Of a stretch of DNA of 64,000 bases, positions 21,829 to 32,663 are shown piece after piece. A program made the position numbers and the translations under genes. The notes beneath the pieces were generated by a model, which made no database searches, was not told the DNA's origin, and was given only the letters and a program-made list of their open reading frames with translations. Within the stretch, counting starts at the first letter, position 1. The number at the start of each line of letters is the position of its first letter. Source of the DNA: Coptis chinensis (lineage: Eukaryota > Streptophyta > Magnoliopsida > Ranunculales > Ranunculaceae); contig CM027378.1 in assembly GCA_015680905.1 (NCBI GenBank), positions 37,793,001 to 37,857,000 of the forward strand. Direction: 5' to 3'.

Positions 21829-24084
21829 CTAAACATTCTCAGAAATCACTGCCTCCATGGCTTCCTCGATGACCGCATCCGCAACTGTTTTGATAGCCTC
21901 AGCCACGATGTCGGTAATGTTTCTGGACTCTGAGGGCTCAGCAGAAGGGGCGGGATCCCCGGGGATTAGTGCAACCGCAGACCCAATAATAGGGGCAGGC
22001 TGTTCAAGAAGTAGACGGCCCTCCTTGATAAGGCGGTCATGTTCTTCCTTAATCTTTTTGGCCACCCGCTTGTCAGCCAGGGCTTTGAAGCGCTCTTGGA
22101 GTTTATCCATGTCTGACTCGTCTTTGCCGAGTAGAGCCGGTATCGCCCTTATGTCTTTCTTGAGAAGTGTGGCCATGCATCGCATCATGTCTTCTTGGGA
22201 GGGTTTCACGTTGATGGCTCAGGCGATCATTGACCGTGTCCATGTATGTCTGGTGGAAAGCCTCAGCGCACTTGAGCTCGTCTTGAGCTTTGAGCTTTTC
22301 TAGAGTCGCGGCCTCTAATTCTTGTTTGAGTTGAGAGCATGTCTCCTTCAGTTTCTCCAGGTGGGCGACGTCCTTCTCTAGCGATTCCACCTTGGATCTG
22401 GCACCGAACAGCACGCGAATCATGTAAGAGATATCCAGGCTCATCTAAAAGGAAGGAAGGGGTTAACACAACCTAGAGTAAAAATAAAAACAAAAAGGAA
22501 GACAAGAGTGAATAGTACCTTCTCCCAGCCAGAGTAGAAAGAGGTCATGTGTTGATCAAACGAGCCCCTTTCTGCATAAGCAATATCCTTAAGAAGGTGG
22601 GACCCATAGAATAGAGCTGAGGCCACCGCATGATTCTCCAAGGCCGAGTCGTTAATATTGACGGTGCGGCTGTGGACCTTGAAGGTGGGGTGGAAGGCAG
22701 TTGGGGAATCCGCGGACTCGTGCCAGATTTGCCCGCCTTCTCCTTGCCAGGCCGCTGTATTGGGTGAGCAGGGAGGAGCAAGAGCGGTAGGGATTGGAGC
22801 ATTTACAATTAAGACTGGTTCATCGGATGTAGAGGTCCGCGGACGCTTGGGAGGCGGTCCAGCTAGAGAAGAGGTGGGGGCGGAGGGGATGACTTCGGTC
22901 ACTGCATCATCATTTGAGTCACTGTCAAACAACTTCCTCTTTGAGATGTTCATGTCTGAGCAGGGAGAATCAGCAGTAGGGGAGTGAGGGGATAGGTATT
23001 GGTCCTCCCAAGTAACTAGAGATTGATAAGATCGAGAGGCGGTGTGGGCAGATGGGGAGTGAGGAGTGGGGTGTGTAGGTCTGCGAGTATTAGCGGGGAT
23101 GGGGTGGTGTTTCCTGGTGCGGGGCCTCATCACAGGAGGAGAAGCCTGAGGTTTGCGTTCTTTGGGTGGAGGTGGCCGGTAAAAAGGGAGCTGTAGGCAC
23201 CGATGGTTTGCAATTGAGGGTCTGATAACAGCAGAGTGCCAGTGTTGGGGTAAATTCCAAGTACCACGGCTTGAGAAAGTCCTAAAGCACGGAGCTTCTG
23301 GAAGATTGTAGAGGCCACGTCGGCGTAAATGTGCAATTTCGAATCTGGTCTCCAACCTGAATAGAGAAATCACAACATTAGGTTTCATACAGTGAACTGC
23401 GCATACAAGGGGAAAAATGCAAGGGAGACTCACCACTGGGCAGAAAGGCGAGATGGTTAAGAGTCAAGTCAGGGGGGAGATCCGCGGGCAGAAAGTTTCC
23501 TGATACATACAACAGATAGTGATGCCACATCTTGTCCGAAGAGGTGACGCGAAGGACAAATGACAGTTTCTTAGGCCGGACACAGAAAGAATGATAACCT
23601 ACACTAACATCTTTGGTGCTCCTTTTTATGTAGTAGTGAGCAACCATATCGCGACATGTTATTTTGGGCACGCCGGATTTGTTGTAGTGGTTCACGGCAT
23701 ACATGATTCGCCAGAAATTACCAATGCCTTGGCAAGGAGGGATATTGAAGTGATTTCATACCTTGATGTCCAGGAGAGTTAAGGGGAAGCGGAGTCCAGC
23801 GACGATATGCCCGACCGTGGCTACCAGACACCCCGGTTTGTAGGGGACTAAGTGGGGAAAGTAGGTGAGGTCAGGCACGTGTTCCAAAATTACCTCAGCG
23901 GGGATGCCATAAGCGGCCTTGACCGCCTCTAAATTAGGTTTACGACTACGAGGCGGCAATGGAGGAAGAACAAATTGCTGCCCTGAGGTGGAGGGGGCCT
24001 CGGATGGATCAAGAGGAGGGGGGAGGCCACCGTGTTAGAAGGGGAAGAGGAAGAGGAAGAGTTGCCGGAATCGGAGTCCAACAT
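21829..24084 (-). pseudogene. Antisense ORF of the Tat element (Transposase_28-like), spliced
   Basis: On the minus strand, the ATG at 24084 opens a Ser-rich N terminus. A frameshift leads into a conserved block (AVKAAYGIPAEVILEHVP, HIVAGLRFPLTLLDIK, then NFWRIMYAVNHYNKSG) that matches the Pfam family 'putative gypsy type transposon' (Transposase_28). An in-frame TGA lies at about 23751. Two introns with good GT-AG ends are visible: 23357-23433 (GTGAGT...TTCAG) and 22445-22518 (GTACTA...TTTTAG). The last exon is a coiled coil (SKVESLEKDVAHLEKLKETC), frameshifted near 22205, ending at 21829. Tat elements are known to carry such antisense genes; the function is unknown. Confidence 0.75.
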
Positions 24085-24361
24085 CAGAGAGGGTGGCCGA
24101 AAAAAAAGATGCACAGTTTGAAAAGGGGAAAGAGAAATAGAGACAGTTTAACAAAACAAAACAGTGCAAGAAAGAGAAAGTAGGAGAAGAAAACCAACCT
24201 AAAGATGTAAAAAATCAGTCCGGTGAGGGAGCGCTAGCGGTGGAAAAAGCACAAGGAGCAACAACCACCAATCCGAGAAACAGAGGCAAAGGGAGGAGTA
24301 GAGAAGAAAAAGAAACGCAAGGGGGAGAGTCTGAATGAGAGAGGAGGAAGATTGAGCTGGC

Positions 24362-24368
24362 TTTTATA
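24362..24368 (-). promoter_or_regulatory. TATA box of the antisense ORF promoter
   Basis: TATAAAA on the minus strand, about 280 bp upstream of the ATG at 24084, followed by a pyrimidine-rich leader. Position and context suit an independent promoter for the antisense gene, but this is inferred from sequence only. Confidence 0.5.
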
Positions 24369-24607
24369 AGGGGAGGGGTAAAACCGTAATCTGCTGGTGC
24401 TGAAATCGAAGGGACACCAAAAAGAGCCAGCCGAAAGGCGACGCGTGGATGCACAGAAATCGAAGGGACACTGACCCCGTGCGCGTGGGGAACACATGTG
24501 GCAAAGTGGTGCAGAAGGAGGGATAGACCGCGACCATCAAAGAGGGTGAGGGACGGGACTCTCGACCCCCCGATCTTCTGAGTATCGCAGACTTGAGAGG
24601 GGGCATC

Positions 24608-24904
24608 TGTAGTGGTAGGATCCGGGGTATGGTAGATCAATGGTGAGAGGAACCCAGAGTAATATACACTGCGGAGGTGGGGTGCACAGGATCGGGCCGT
24701 GGACTCGAAGTTGTTGTACGACAACCTTACACGTGAAGGAAAGAGGGTCGCGGGATCAAGGGCCAGATGGATGGCTGGGGTGAAATAATAGAGTAGTATA
24801 AAGAGAAAGAAAGGGATAGAGAAAAATAGGGCTCTTCATTGTAAAAAAGAGGCTAGACCGAGAGAAAGAGAGAAAAAGTGAGTGCTTGTAGAGTGAGGTA
24901 TAAC
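24608..24904 (+). repeat. 3' LTR of the Tat element (last base displaced)
   Basis: Copy of 14262-14561, with TATAAAG at 24797-24803. It is preceded by a purine tract GAGAGGGGGCA (24595-24605), the polypurine tract. The final LTR base and the TTACC duplication were pushed to 31664-31669 by the insertion at 24905-31655. Confidence 0.9.
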
Positions 24905-25289
24905 CATAGTTCGTGATTTCGAACGAAACTACGGAATTCCGATGGATATTTTGGTTTTTCAAAAAACCAAAACGGCATCAAAACGATATATAATGGCATG
25001 TACCGGTTGGTAATTTTGTAAATAAATGAGAAATAGGATTAAAATGACAAAAAAACCACAAAAAGAGATAAAAATAGCAAACAAAATCTTCTCTCCAGCC
25101 AACTCCTCTTCTCCTTCAAAGCCACTTGAGTTCGACGAGATCTAAGTTGTTCCGATGAGAAGAAGATCAACAGATCAAGATCAATTAACCAAGATCAAGA
25201 TTTATGAACTAATTTTTTTTCATTTGTTTTTTTTTTTTGAAGCATTTAGAGGTTAGGCTGACCTCGACCTGTATTAAAGAAAAAGAGAC

Positions 25290-28200
25290 TCATGTTCTCA
25301 AGTACATTTTCCCTTGTGCGTCCTCCTTTACCATTTCTGATATTTCATAGTCTAAAGGAGGTAGGAAATACAAAATAGAATTCTCATGTTCCTTGCTTAG
25401 CTTTGATAAGTAATCAGCAACTCGGTTTGATTCCCTGAACACATGTTTAAAATCCACCCATTCAAAGTGTAACTTCAAACAGGCAATAGCGGGCACTATG
25501 TTGGCAAGCATACCAAAGCTCTCCTCCGCTCCATTAATAGATCCCATCGCTCCCTTCGAAGTCCGAGTATACACAAATCCTCCTCGCCCTATCCGGATTG
25601 CTCCCTTCATTCCAAATTTTCAATTGCTAGCAACTCTTGGGTGATAACCGATCTTTTAGTCGAAGTTCCCTATAAACACTAGTTTGACGGCACCAATTCA
25701 TCTCGAATAACACCACCATACCCATTCGCGTCCAAATTGAAACCCACCCATCCGTGGTTGACCAAGAAAATCCCCGATTGCGGCTTGGACCATTTGCACC
25801 ACACCGGCCCGAACTTGTATTGCACTTGGATACCGATCCGTCGGCCCGTACCTTTGTCGCTATCGCTCCGTGCACTTCGTCAACATGATTTGTAGATACG
25901 TCTTCATCTCTCGACTTGATCTTTGCACCTACCAAGCGCTTCAGCCGCCGCTGAAATTTCCTTAAGTTCCTCTCTCTCCAGATGGCATATATTGTGGCAG
26001 AGGTTACTGCTCTAGTAATCTCAGATTCAAGTGAGGCATCACGACAAATCCTGAGGAGGCTGTACCATTCAGCAGTCGATGCCTTCACTTGCGTGTTCAA
26101 ACCCAGCCAACCTTTGACACTAGACCAAACCTCTTTTGTATACGAGCAATTGAAAAAGAGATGCTTGGAATGCTCCCTAGAAGCATTGCAAAAGTCGCAC
26201 ATAGAGTGGTGGATAATTTTCTTCTTAACCAGTCGGTCTTGGGTTGGTAAGTTGTTCGAAAATAACTGCCATCCAGTAAACGAGTGTTTCGGTATAACCA
26301 ACTTGCCCCAAACCACCCGATGCCATTTCACTCTTGGTCTGAGTTGCTTTAAGGACATATACGCTGATTTGATCAGAAATCTACCTAGAAGTCGGTGTCC
26401 GTGATGACTGGTCCCCGGCCAGAAGATGTGATTAATTTCGTGTCTTCAATCTTCTTCTTCAGTTGCACTATCGGGCGGACTAGAAACGATGTGATTCCAC
26501 CTACCATTAGCAATAAGATCCAACCAAAGCAAGCGGTGTGAGGAACCAGTAGCAGTTGAACCGCTTCATCCCAAAAGATGAGCCGAGTGTCATGGCACCA
26601 TGGGTCATGCCAAACATATGTTTGCTTTCGCCTCTCCTCGATGCCTAACAAACTTCGAAAGCAGCTTTTTCGGTGCTTTAGTACATTCCTCCAAACCCAT
26701 GAACAAATACCGGATCTCCATTGTCCGAAGTGTTGCTTCCTGACATGATGTTCAATTGTCCATTTGACCCCTAAAGAGTCCTCATAGTCGGCTATCTTAA
26801 ACACCGTGCCACAAGAAGTGCCTTGTTCCACATGCTAGGGTCCACAATGCCCAATCCTCCTGTTTCTTTATCCATTCTAGTGAGAGTGTGGCTAGCATGG
26901 TGCATCTTCGGTGTCATGTCCGCCCCCCCCATAGGAAACTATTACAAAGCTTAGCAATATCTCGCAATGTTCTTTTGGGTAACACAAACGCTCGAGCCCG
27001 AAAACATGAAGAGATGATAGGATAGATTGGATTAATTGGAGCCTTCCCGCATGAGAGAGACTTTGTTCTTCCAATTAGAAATCTTCTTGGTGACCATTTC
27101 CGTCGATTGGCGGGCATTCTTTAATACCCATTCTTGCTACAAATGAGAGGCAATCCTAGGTAAGTTCTGGGGGGCTTCACCAAATGCACTTCCAAAATAT
27201 CCGCCAATTCCTGTGCCTCGTGATTACTCATACTGCCTACAAGGAGTGTCGTCTTCAGTCTACTTAGCTTTAGCCCGATTGCACGCAGAGAAATCATCAA
27301 TAGTCTTCTTCAACTTTGCCTCACCGTCTTTTCATCCCCTTTACAGAACACCAAGACATCATCAGCAAAACACAGATGCGTTATGTCGAGTTTCTTACAT
27401 TTAGAGTGGTAAGAAATTTCTTTCGCCATCACACTCCGATTCAGCATTCCCTCAAGTACCTCCATAACAAGGACAAACAAATACGGTGATATAGGATCCC
27501 CTTGTCGGAGCCCCCTACAGCCAGCAAAGTAGCCCTGTGGTGTACCGTTAACTATAATAGAATAGAAAGGTGAGGAATAGCACATCTTTGTCCACTCAAT
27601 GAACTTCTCATGGAATCTGAATCTCGCCATTACTTTCTCAATAGTCTGCCAGCTGACTGTATCATATGCTTTGGTTATATCAATCTTGATTGAGCATCTT
27701 TTAGTCTCGTGTGCCCGGTTATAGCTTCTGATAAGCTCATGAGCCAACAGGAGGTTGTCTTGGATCGATCTGCCAGGGATGAAGGCTGATTGTTGCTTGG
27801 AGATGATGTCAGGCATATACGGCTTCATTCGGTTCGTGAGGAGCTTAGATACACACTTATAGATGACATTGCAACAGGCAATATGTCGGAACTCTTCTAC
27901 TCTTGAGGGAGTTGCACATTTAGGGATGAGACTGATGTGAGTTGAATTGACTCCTCTATTAATTGTCCTCACTACAAACACCGAAGTAACAGCTTTAACA
28001 AACTCCGTCTTCACATGCTGCCAGTTCTTCTTGAAGAAGTATGCATTGAACCCATTAGGCCCTGGGGCCTTATTATCATCCATCTCAAACAAAGCTAGTT
28101 GTACTTCTGCTTCAGAAAAATCCTGCACCATAAGGTCTGCCTCGTGTGTAGTGAGCACTCTTGGGAAGTGGAGCTCCTCCATACTTGCCGCATCACATAG

Positions 28201-29430
28201 AACCGGGGCTGCTTGCCCCAACAACCCTTTGTAATAATCTACAAATGCTTCTGATACTCCCACCTGTCCCTCCCTCATAATTCCAGTAGTGTCTTGAATC
28301 GCCTATATAAGATTCCTGCCTTTTCTCTCTTTGAGCGTCTTGTGGAAAAATTCAGTGCATTTATCCCCGTACTTCATCCAATCACATTTTGTTCTATGTC
28401 GGAGATCCTCCCCCTCAATGATAATAAGCTGACAAAGAGTGGTTCTGGCTTCCTTCTCCCGTATGCTTAACAGTCTATCCACTGGATTGCTTTGTTGCTC
28501 TTTCTGGATGCTCTTGAGCTCTTTCCTTCTTTATACTTCTTAGATAGATAATTCCAAAAGAATTTTGCCCACCCTTTTAGCTTACTCTTTAGATTCTTCA
28601 GTTTTTGGGTGAGGACGAACATGGGGCACCCAAACACTGCTTCATTCCAGCTTGCCAGCAACGTGCCCAAAAAATCAGGATGCAAAACCCAGAAGTTGCT
28701 GAACCTGAAAGGGATACTTACAGAGGCAATATTCAATATAGCAATAATAATGGGTGAGTGGTCAGACGTGCCTGGGGGCAAAAAATCAGCAAATGAGTAA
28801 GGAAAAGACGAGCTCCAAGAGCTGTTTACCAAGCACCTATCTATCTTAGACCATTTCCTGGCAAAGTTAGTCCAAGTGTAGAATCCCCCTGAAGCTTTAA
28901 TATCATACAGTTCAAATTTGGACTAGGCAGTCCGAAAAAAGGCCACGTCTCCCCGGCATGCACCGCCTCCCCTCAATACGTTCAAAGGAGTATAAGACAT
29001 TGTTAAAGTCCCCTGCCACACACCACTCCCCCTGAAGTCCCAAGTGAATAGAACAAATATCTCCCCATAACCTCAGTCTGTCAGCACTTGAGTTGCTAGC
29101 ATATACCACAGTTAAGAAGAACGATTGCATTGTAGGTAACAGCTCCACCTTGCAGTGAATTAGCTGCTCCGTTTCCATAATTTTCATCAACGAAATATTG
29201 CCCGGATCCCATGATATCCATACTCGACCACTTGGATTACTCGTATAGTTGTGAACAAAGGCCCATGAGGGGCAACAGAGGCTGCTGATAGCCTAAAACT
29301 TCTCAATCTTGACTTTTGTCTCCAACATACCAAAAATGCACAATTTATTCTCATTTCTAAATTTATTCATAAATCTAGCATTATTATTGTCATTAAGGCC
29401 TCGCACATTCCAAATAGCTATCTTCGTCAT
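25290..29430 (-). pseudogene. LINE ORF2 (endonuclease, reverse transcriptase, RNase H)
   Basis: The ATG at 29430 lies two bases after the ORF1 stop. An APE-type endonuclease begins MTKIAIWNVRGLND, continues with WCVAGDFNNVL and ends around GTSDHSPI (28765). The reverse transcriptase is at 27310-28278 (DDNKAPGPNGFNAYFFK, LIPKC, QSAFIPGRSIQDNLLL, GLRQGDPISPYLF, FADDVLVF). A zf-RVT domain follows (25900-26350: FTGWQLFSNNLPTQDRL, MCDFC...HLFFNC). A C-terminal RNase H remnant is at 25290-25610 (HVFRESNRVADYLSKLS). A TAG lies near 29286, with frameshifts near 28910, 28300, 27200 and 26840. The catalytic FADD is intact but the protein is not. Confidence 0.85.
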
Positions 29431-29432
29431 AA

Positions 29433-30933
29433 CTATTGTTTGTGTTTCCCTTTCCTACTCGAGCCCTTATTCTTTCCCTTTCCCCTCTTCCGGGTGCTGT
29501 CCTGCGCTTGTGACCGTGTTATTACTTGAAGGGGAAGCACAGCTGCAGTGGCTGCTTGTTGTGGCTGCTCGTCATTAAAGAGCTCCGTTTCTGGTTCAGA
29601 AAGGTCATCCTCAATGATGCCTTCTTCCGACATTGTTGCTTCGTACACCACTTGCTCATCCCGAAATTGCAGTTCTTCAGTAGCTGCGGGAGTGTCCCTG
29701 TGGATGATCACTGCCGTACTATGTTCATTTTCTTCTGCTGTGTTTTGGAGGATGGCGAAGCTACCTCCACTAACATCCAATGGAGCTGCCTCTGGATTAC
29801 TGAACCCCGCTGTGCATTTTGTCTCAGAGATGGTCTCAACCAGCGCATCCACTATGTTGCCCTCTAGTCTGCCATCAGCTCTAGTGCAAGAGTTTAACAC
29901 TCCAACATTTAGCTCCTCAGTTCCTTCCCTAACATCTTGAGTACCACCCTCATATGGGACTATTGCCCTGCTACCAATACCATCCGTCAAGCTCACCTCT
30001 ACAGAGCAATAACCACCACTCTTTCTCCCTCGCCACCTCTCCTTCCCCTACCCGGCTCCCTCGAAGTTATCACCTTCATGAGCACACTCATGCACGATGA
30101 GTATCTGCATTAGCTTGTGGTCGCCGCTATCTTTGAGTATTTCGTCTTCTCCAAGCTCGACCATTTCTTCCCGACATTCGCCTTCTAAGTGCCCAAACCG
30201 ATTACATTTTGAGTAGGAAACCGGCCTCCATGGGTATTCTAGTGGGATTACAACCTCTCGAAAGTACCCTTTGCACTTTTTAGTACCTCCTTATACTCAT
30301 GATTCACGGGGAATTCAATGCAAAACCTCGCAAATGAAAGCCTTTTTCCGTTGTGCGAGGCAGCGATCCATAAACATAGGTGTTCCTCCGACTAGGCTCG
30401 CGAGATAGGACAACCCATCTAACGCCCACATTTCCTTAGGAACATCCATCAACTTAACCCGGACATCGTGCCGAGGGCAACCTTGTTTCAGTAGCTATCC
30501 ACCTCCACCGCCCAAGGCTTAACTACAAACACTTTCCCAAAATATAAACACCGGTCCTTCTTCCAAAGTACCATTTGGCGGTCTTGGAGTTTGGTGAAGC
30601 TCATATAAAATAACTCCTTATCCGTGGTTATTTCAAACGAGCCCTTCAATTTCCACTTCTTTTCCGAAACTCCTTAACCATAAGAAATGGCGGTCTTGAA
30701 TCCGGAAATACCCCACCAAGTATTCATCCCAATCGTTAAATACCTTGTTCTATCAAGTCCCGAGGGAATTGTGCAACTCCATTAACTAGGACTGGTGTGA
30801 AGGCTTTAAGTGCTTCTGATGCATCTTGTTGACTCCCATTTCTATTAAACGGGGCACTCCATGAAGTTGGGCGACTTCCGGCTTTTTGTCGGTTAAGGGT
30901 GGACGACATTGCGGGGTTGCTAGATGAAGCCAT
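29433..30933 (-). pseudogene. LINE ORF1 (DUF4283 / zinc-knuckle protein)
   Basis: RNA-binding partner protein of ORF2. The ATG at 30933 opens MASSSNPAMSS. A DUF4283-like block lies near 30530-30680 (KWKLKGSFEITTDKELFYM, KDRCLYFGKVFVVKPW), followed by a CCHC-like motif near 30170-30220. There, KCNRFGHLEGEC is present but the first Cys is replaced by Tyr. The C-terminal 188 codons (29433-29996) are open, acidic, and end in a Lys/Gly-rich tail. Several frameshifts occur between 30000 and 30735. Confidence 0.75.
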
Positions 30934-31669
30934 CTTGATGATTACAAGAGAATAGCGTCCCAAGCTTATGTATACCTACTCAAACTTGCCTTTGTTCTCG
31001 GTGAAGGATTTTACGAGAATAGAAGTTAGTCGTCTTAAGCAAACTCACACTATGTAACTTCGATGGAGGATTTTACCACAAAAGATGACTACAAAGAAAT
31101 CTTTCCCGAACTCACACGCTCAAGCAGTGAAGGATTTCACCGGGGAAGATCAGTCAATGAACACAAGAGGAGGAGGATTCCTTGACGAGAATAATCTTTG
31201 GCAAGAATTTCCTAAAACAGAAAGAAGCCTAAAGGTTTAAAGATAAGAAGCTATCGCCCTCTTTGTTTTGTTACTAAAAGCGGCAAAAAAAGTGGGCACT
31301 GAATCACTTAAGCTGTTTAAGTTATATCACCTCCGGGTTCCAAGCTTTTGGTCCCCATTTTTATATAGGTTTTAAGTTTTCATACTTAATCCATATAGTG
31401 AACTATTTTTTCATTTGTTTTTTTAATCATTTGTTTTTTTAACTTTTTTTTAAAGATGAATCAATGATTTGGAATTGGACTGATTTTTTATTTGTTTTCA
31501 TGAATTAGGTGGAGTTTCCCTTAATTTCCGGCCACAAATAATTTTCCAATGAAATTTGCCACCTTGTAAATTCCGATACATGGGGTGGAATTCCAAACAG
31601 AATTTCGGTTTTTGGGATGGTCGGAATTCCAGCGATTTCGAAATCTCGAACTATGGGTATAACATTACC

Positions 31670-32435
31670 CAATTGTCTCTCTCTACCCATTTTCCCATTT
31701 TGAGTTAAGTTCGTGTGCTCCATCATCTCATAAGTGTCATGCTTTTAGGGGCCACTATACATGTGATGTCACCCAAGCTAGAGGCATAGGCAGTCAGAAA
31801 TCAAAATCGCGGTCGATCGTGGCAAACTTTGAAGAAGAGCACAACGTCCATATCCTGACATTTGACACTCTAATATTGTTTGTGAGACACTCTCAACTTG
31901 TTCGTCATGTCAAGTGGTATGTAAACTCAAGACAAATTACTCTTGTCATCAAAATAATTAGAATCATCCTCTTTCGAAATTGTAAACTGTTAGAAAATTG
32001 TTCTTTAACACCAGCTCAAAATCATTCCAAAGCACCTGCCTACTATTAAGGAGTGGGAGTGGGAGAGGAGAAGAAGAGATTTTGTGCAACAGTTACGGGG
32101 CGTGTGACCAACTTAAAACGGGGCGTGGAGAGATACAATCGGGGTGCGTGTGACGGGTATTACCCTTTTTGCCCTTTTTGGTGCTGGGCATGCGTTGTGC
32201 TGTAGTCGTCCACTCGTTAACTTCAAGGGTGAACTCGTAATTTTCTGTTAAGGTCCCTCTACGGTCTTAATGAGTCAAAACGACTCGGCAACCATAAATT
32301 CTTTTGACTTCTTTTTCTTCTTCCTCGCCTAGAATATATGTTCAGCCACTGTACAAGTGTAACAGATAAAATAGTTCAATTTTCCAGTTTTCTTACGAGA
32401 TTCCACGTCAGATCAAGCGATTCTAATAACTAGAG
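31670..32435. other. Upstream region of the LAZ1-like gene
   Basis: No transposon gene seen. This should contain the promoter and 5' UTR start of the LAZ1-like gene. No convincing TATA box was found. Confidence 0.5.
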
Positions 32436-32560
32436 GTAAACTTTTTAATCACAATCAATCAATTAATCCCACGCACGTGCGCGCACGCACGCACGCACTA
32501 AATCAACGAATCAAAATTTCCCAACCCCGAATTCTTTCTTTTATTTTTTCTCAATTCCAG
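32436..32560 (+). other. Possible 5' UTR intron of the LAZ1-like gene
   Basis: GTAAAC at 32436 after AGAG, and TCAATTCCAG ending at 32560, 104 bp before the start codon. A (GCAC)n microsatellite lies inside at about 32473-32499. Inferred from splice-site consensus only. Confidence 0.45.
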
Positions 32561-32663
32561 GTGTCCTCTCGGCTTAGGGATGAAGAAGGGACTAAGGCGG
32601 TTGAGATTAGCATTAATAATTCAAAATTGAGGACGAGGCCATTTTTCTACTGTTCCGCGTTTG

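Larger units (their letters stand above)
25227..31399 (-). mobile_element. L1-type LINE retrotransposon, ~6.2 kb, decayed
   Basis: Minus-strand element with ORF1, ORF2 and a 3' poly(A) (T-run 25227-25238). It is flanked by long, slightly diverged target duplications GAACTA-T(n)-CATTTG-T(n) (25206-25233 and 31400-31424), as made by target-primed reverse transcription. It is apparently full length but carries many frameshifts. It inserted into the hAT-like MITE. The 5' leader occupies about 30934-31399. Confidence 0.9.
24905..31655. mobile_element. hAT-like inverted-repeat element split by a LINE
   Basis: The ends are CATAGTTCGTGATTTCGAA and the complement of CATAGTTCGAGATTTCGAA (18 of 19 matches), with further matches inward (GGAATTCCGA). 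The 8-bp duplication GGTATAAC flanks it exactly (24897-24904 and 31656-31663). Without the LINE it is about 560 bp and non-coding, a MITE. The CAxxG terminus and 8-bp duplication point to hAT. It entered the 3' LTR of the Tat element. Confidence 0.85.
14262..31664 (+). mobile_element. Tat-lineage Ty3/gypsy retrotransposon (interrupted, decayed)
   Basis: Two ~300-bp LTRs begin TGTAGTGGTAGGATCC (14262 and 24608). The target duplication TTACC flanks the complete unit: 14257-14261 on the left, and 31665-31669 on the right, which is only revealed when the later insertion at 24905-31655 is subtracted. Gene order is gag, protease, RT-RNase H, second RNase H, integrase, tandem repeats, antisense ORF. 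The dual RNase H and the antisense ORF are hallmarks of the Tat lineage. Twelve in-frame TAG codons and several frameshifts show it is dead. Confidence 0.9.

Noticed and set aside
24215-24724. Long minus-strand open stretch upstream of the Tat antisense ORF
   Set aside because: It spans the antisense promoter, PPT and LTR and lacks any conserved block; more likely leader and regulatory DNA.
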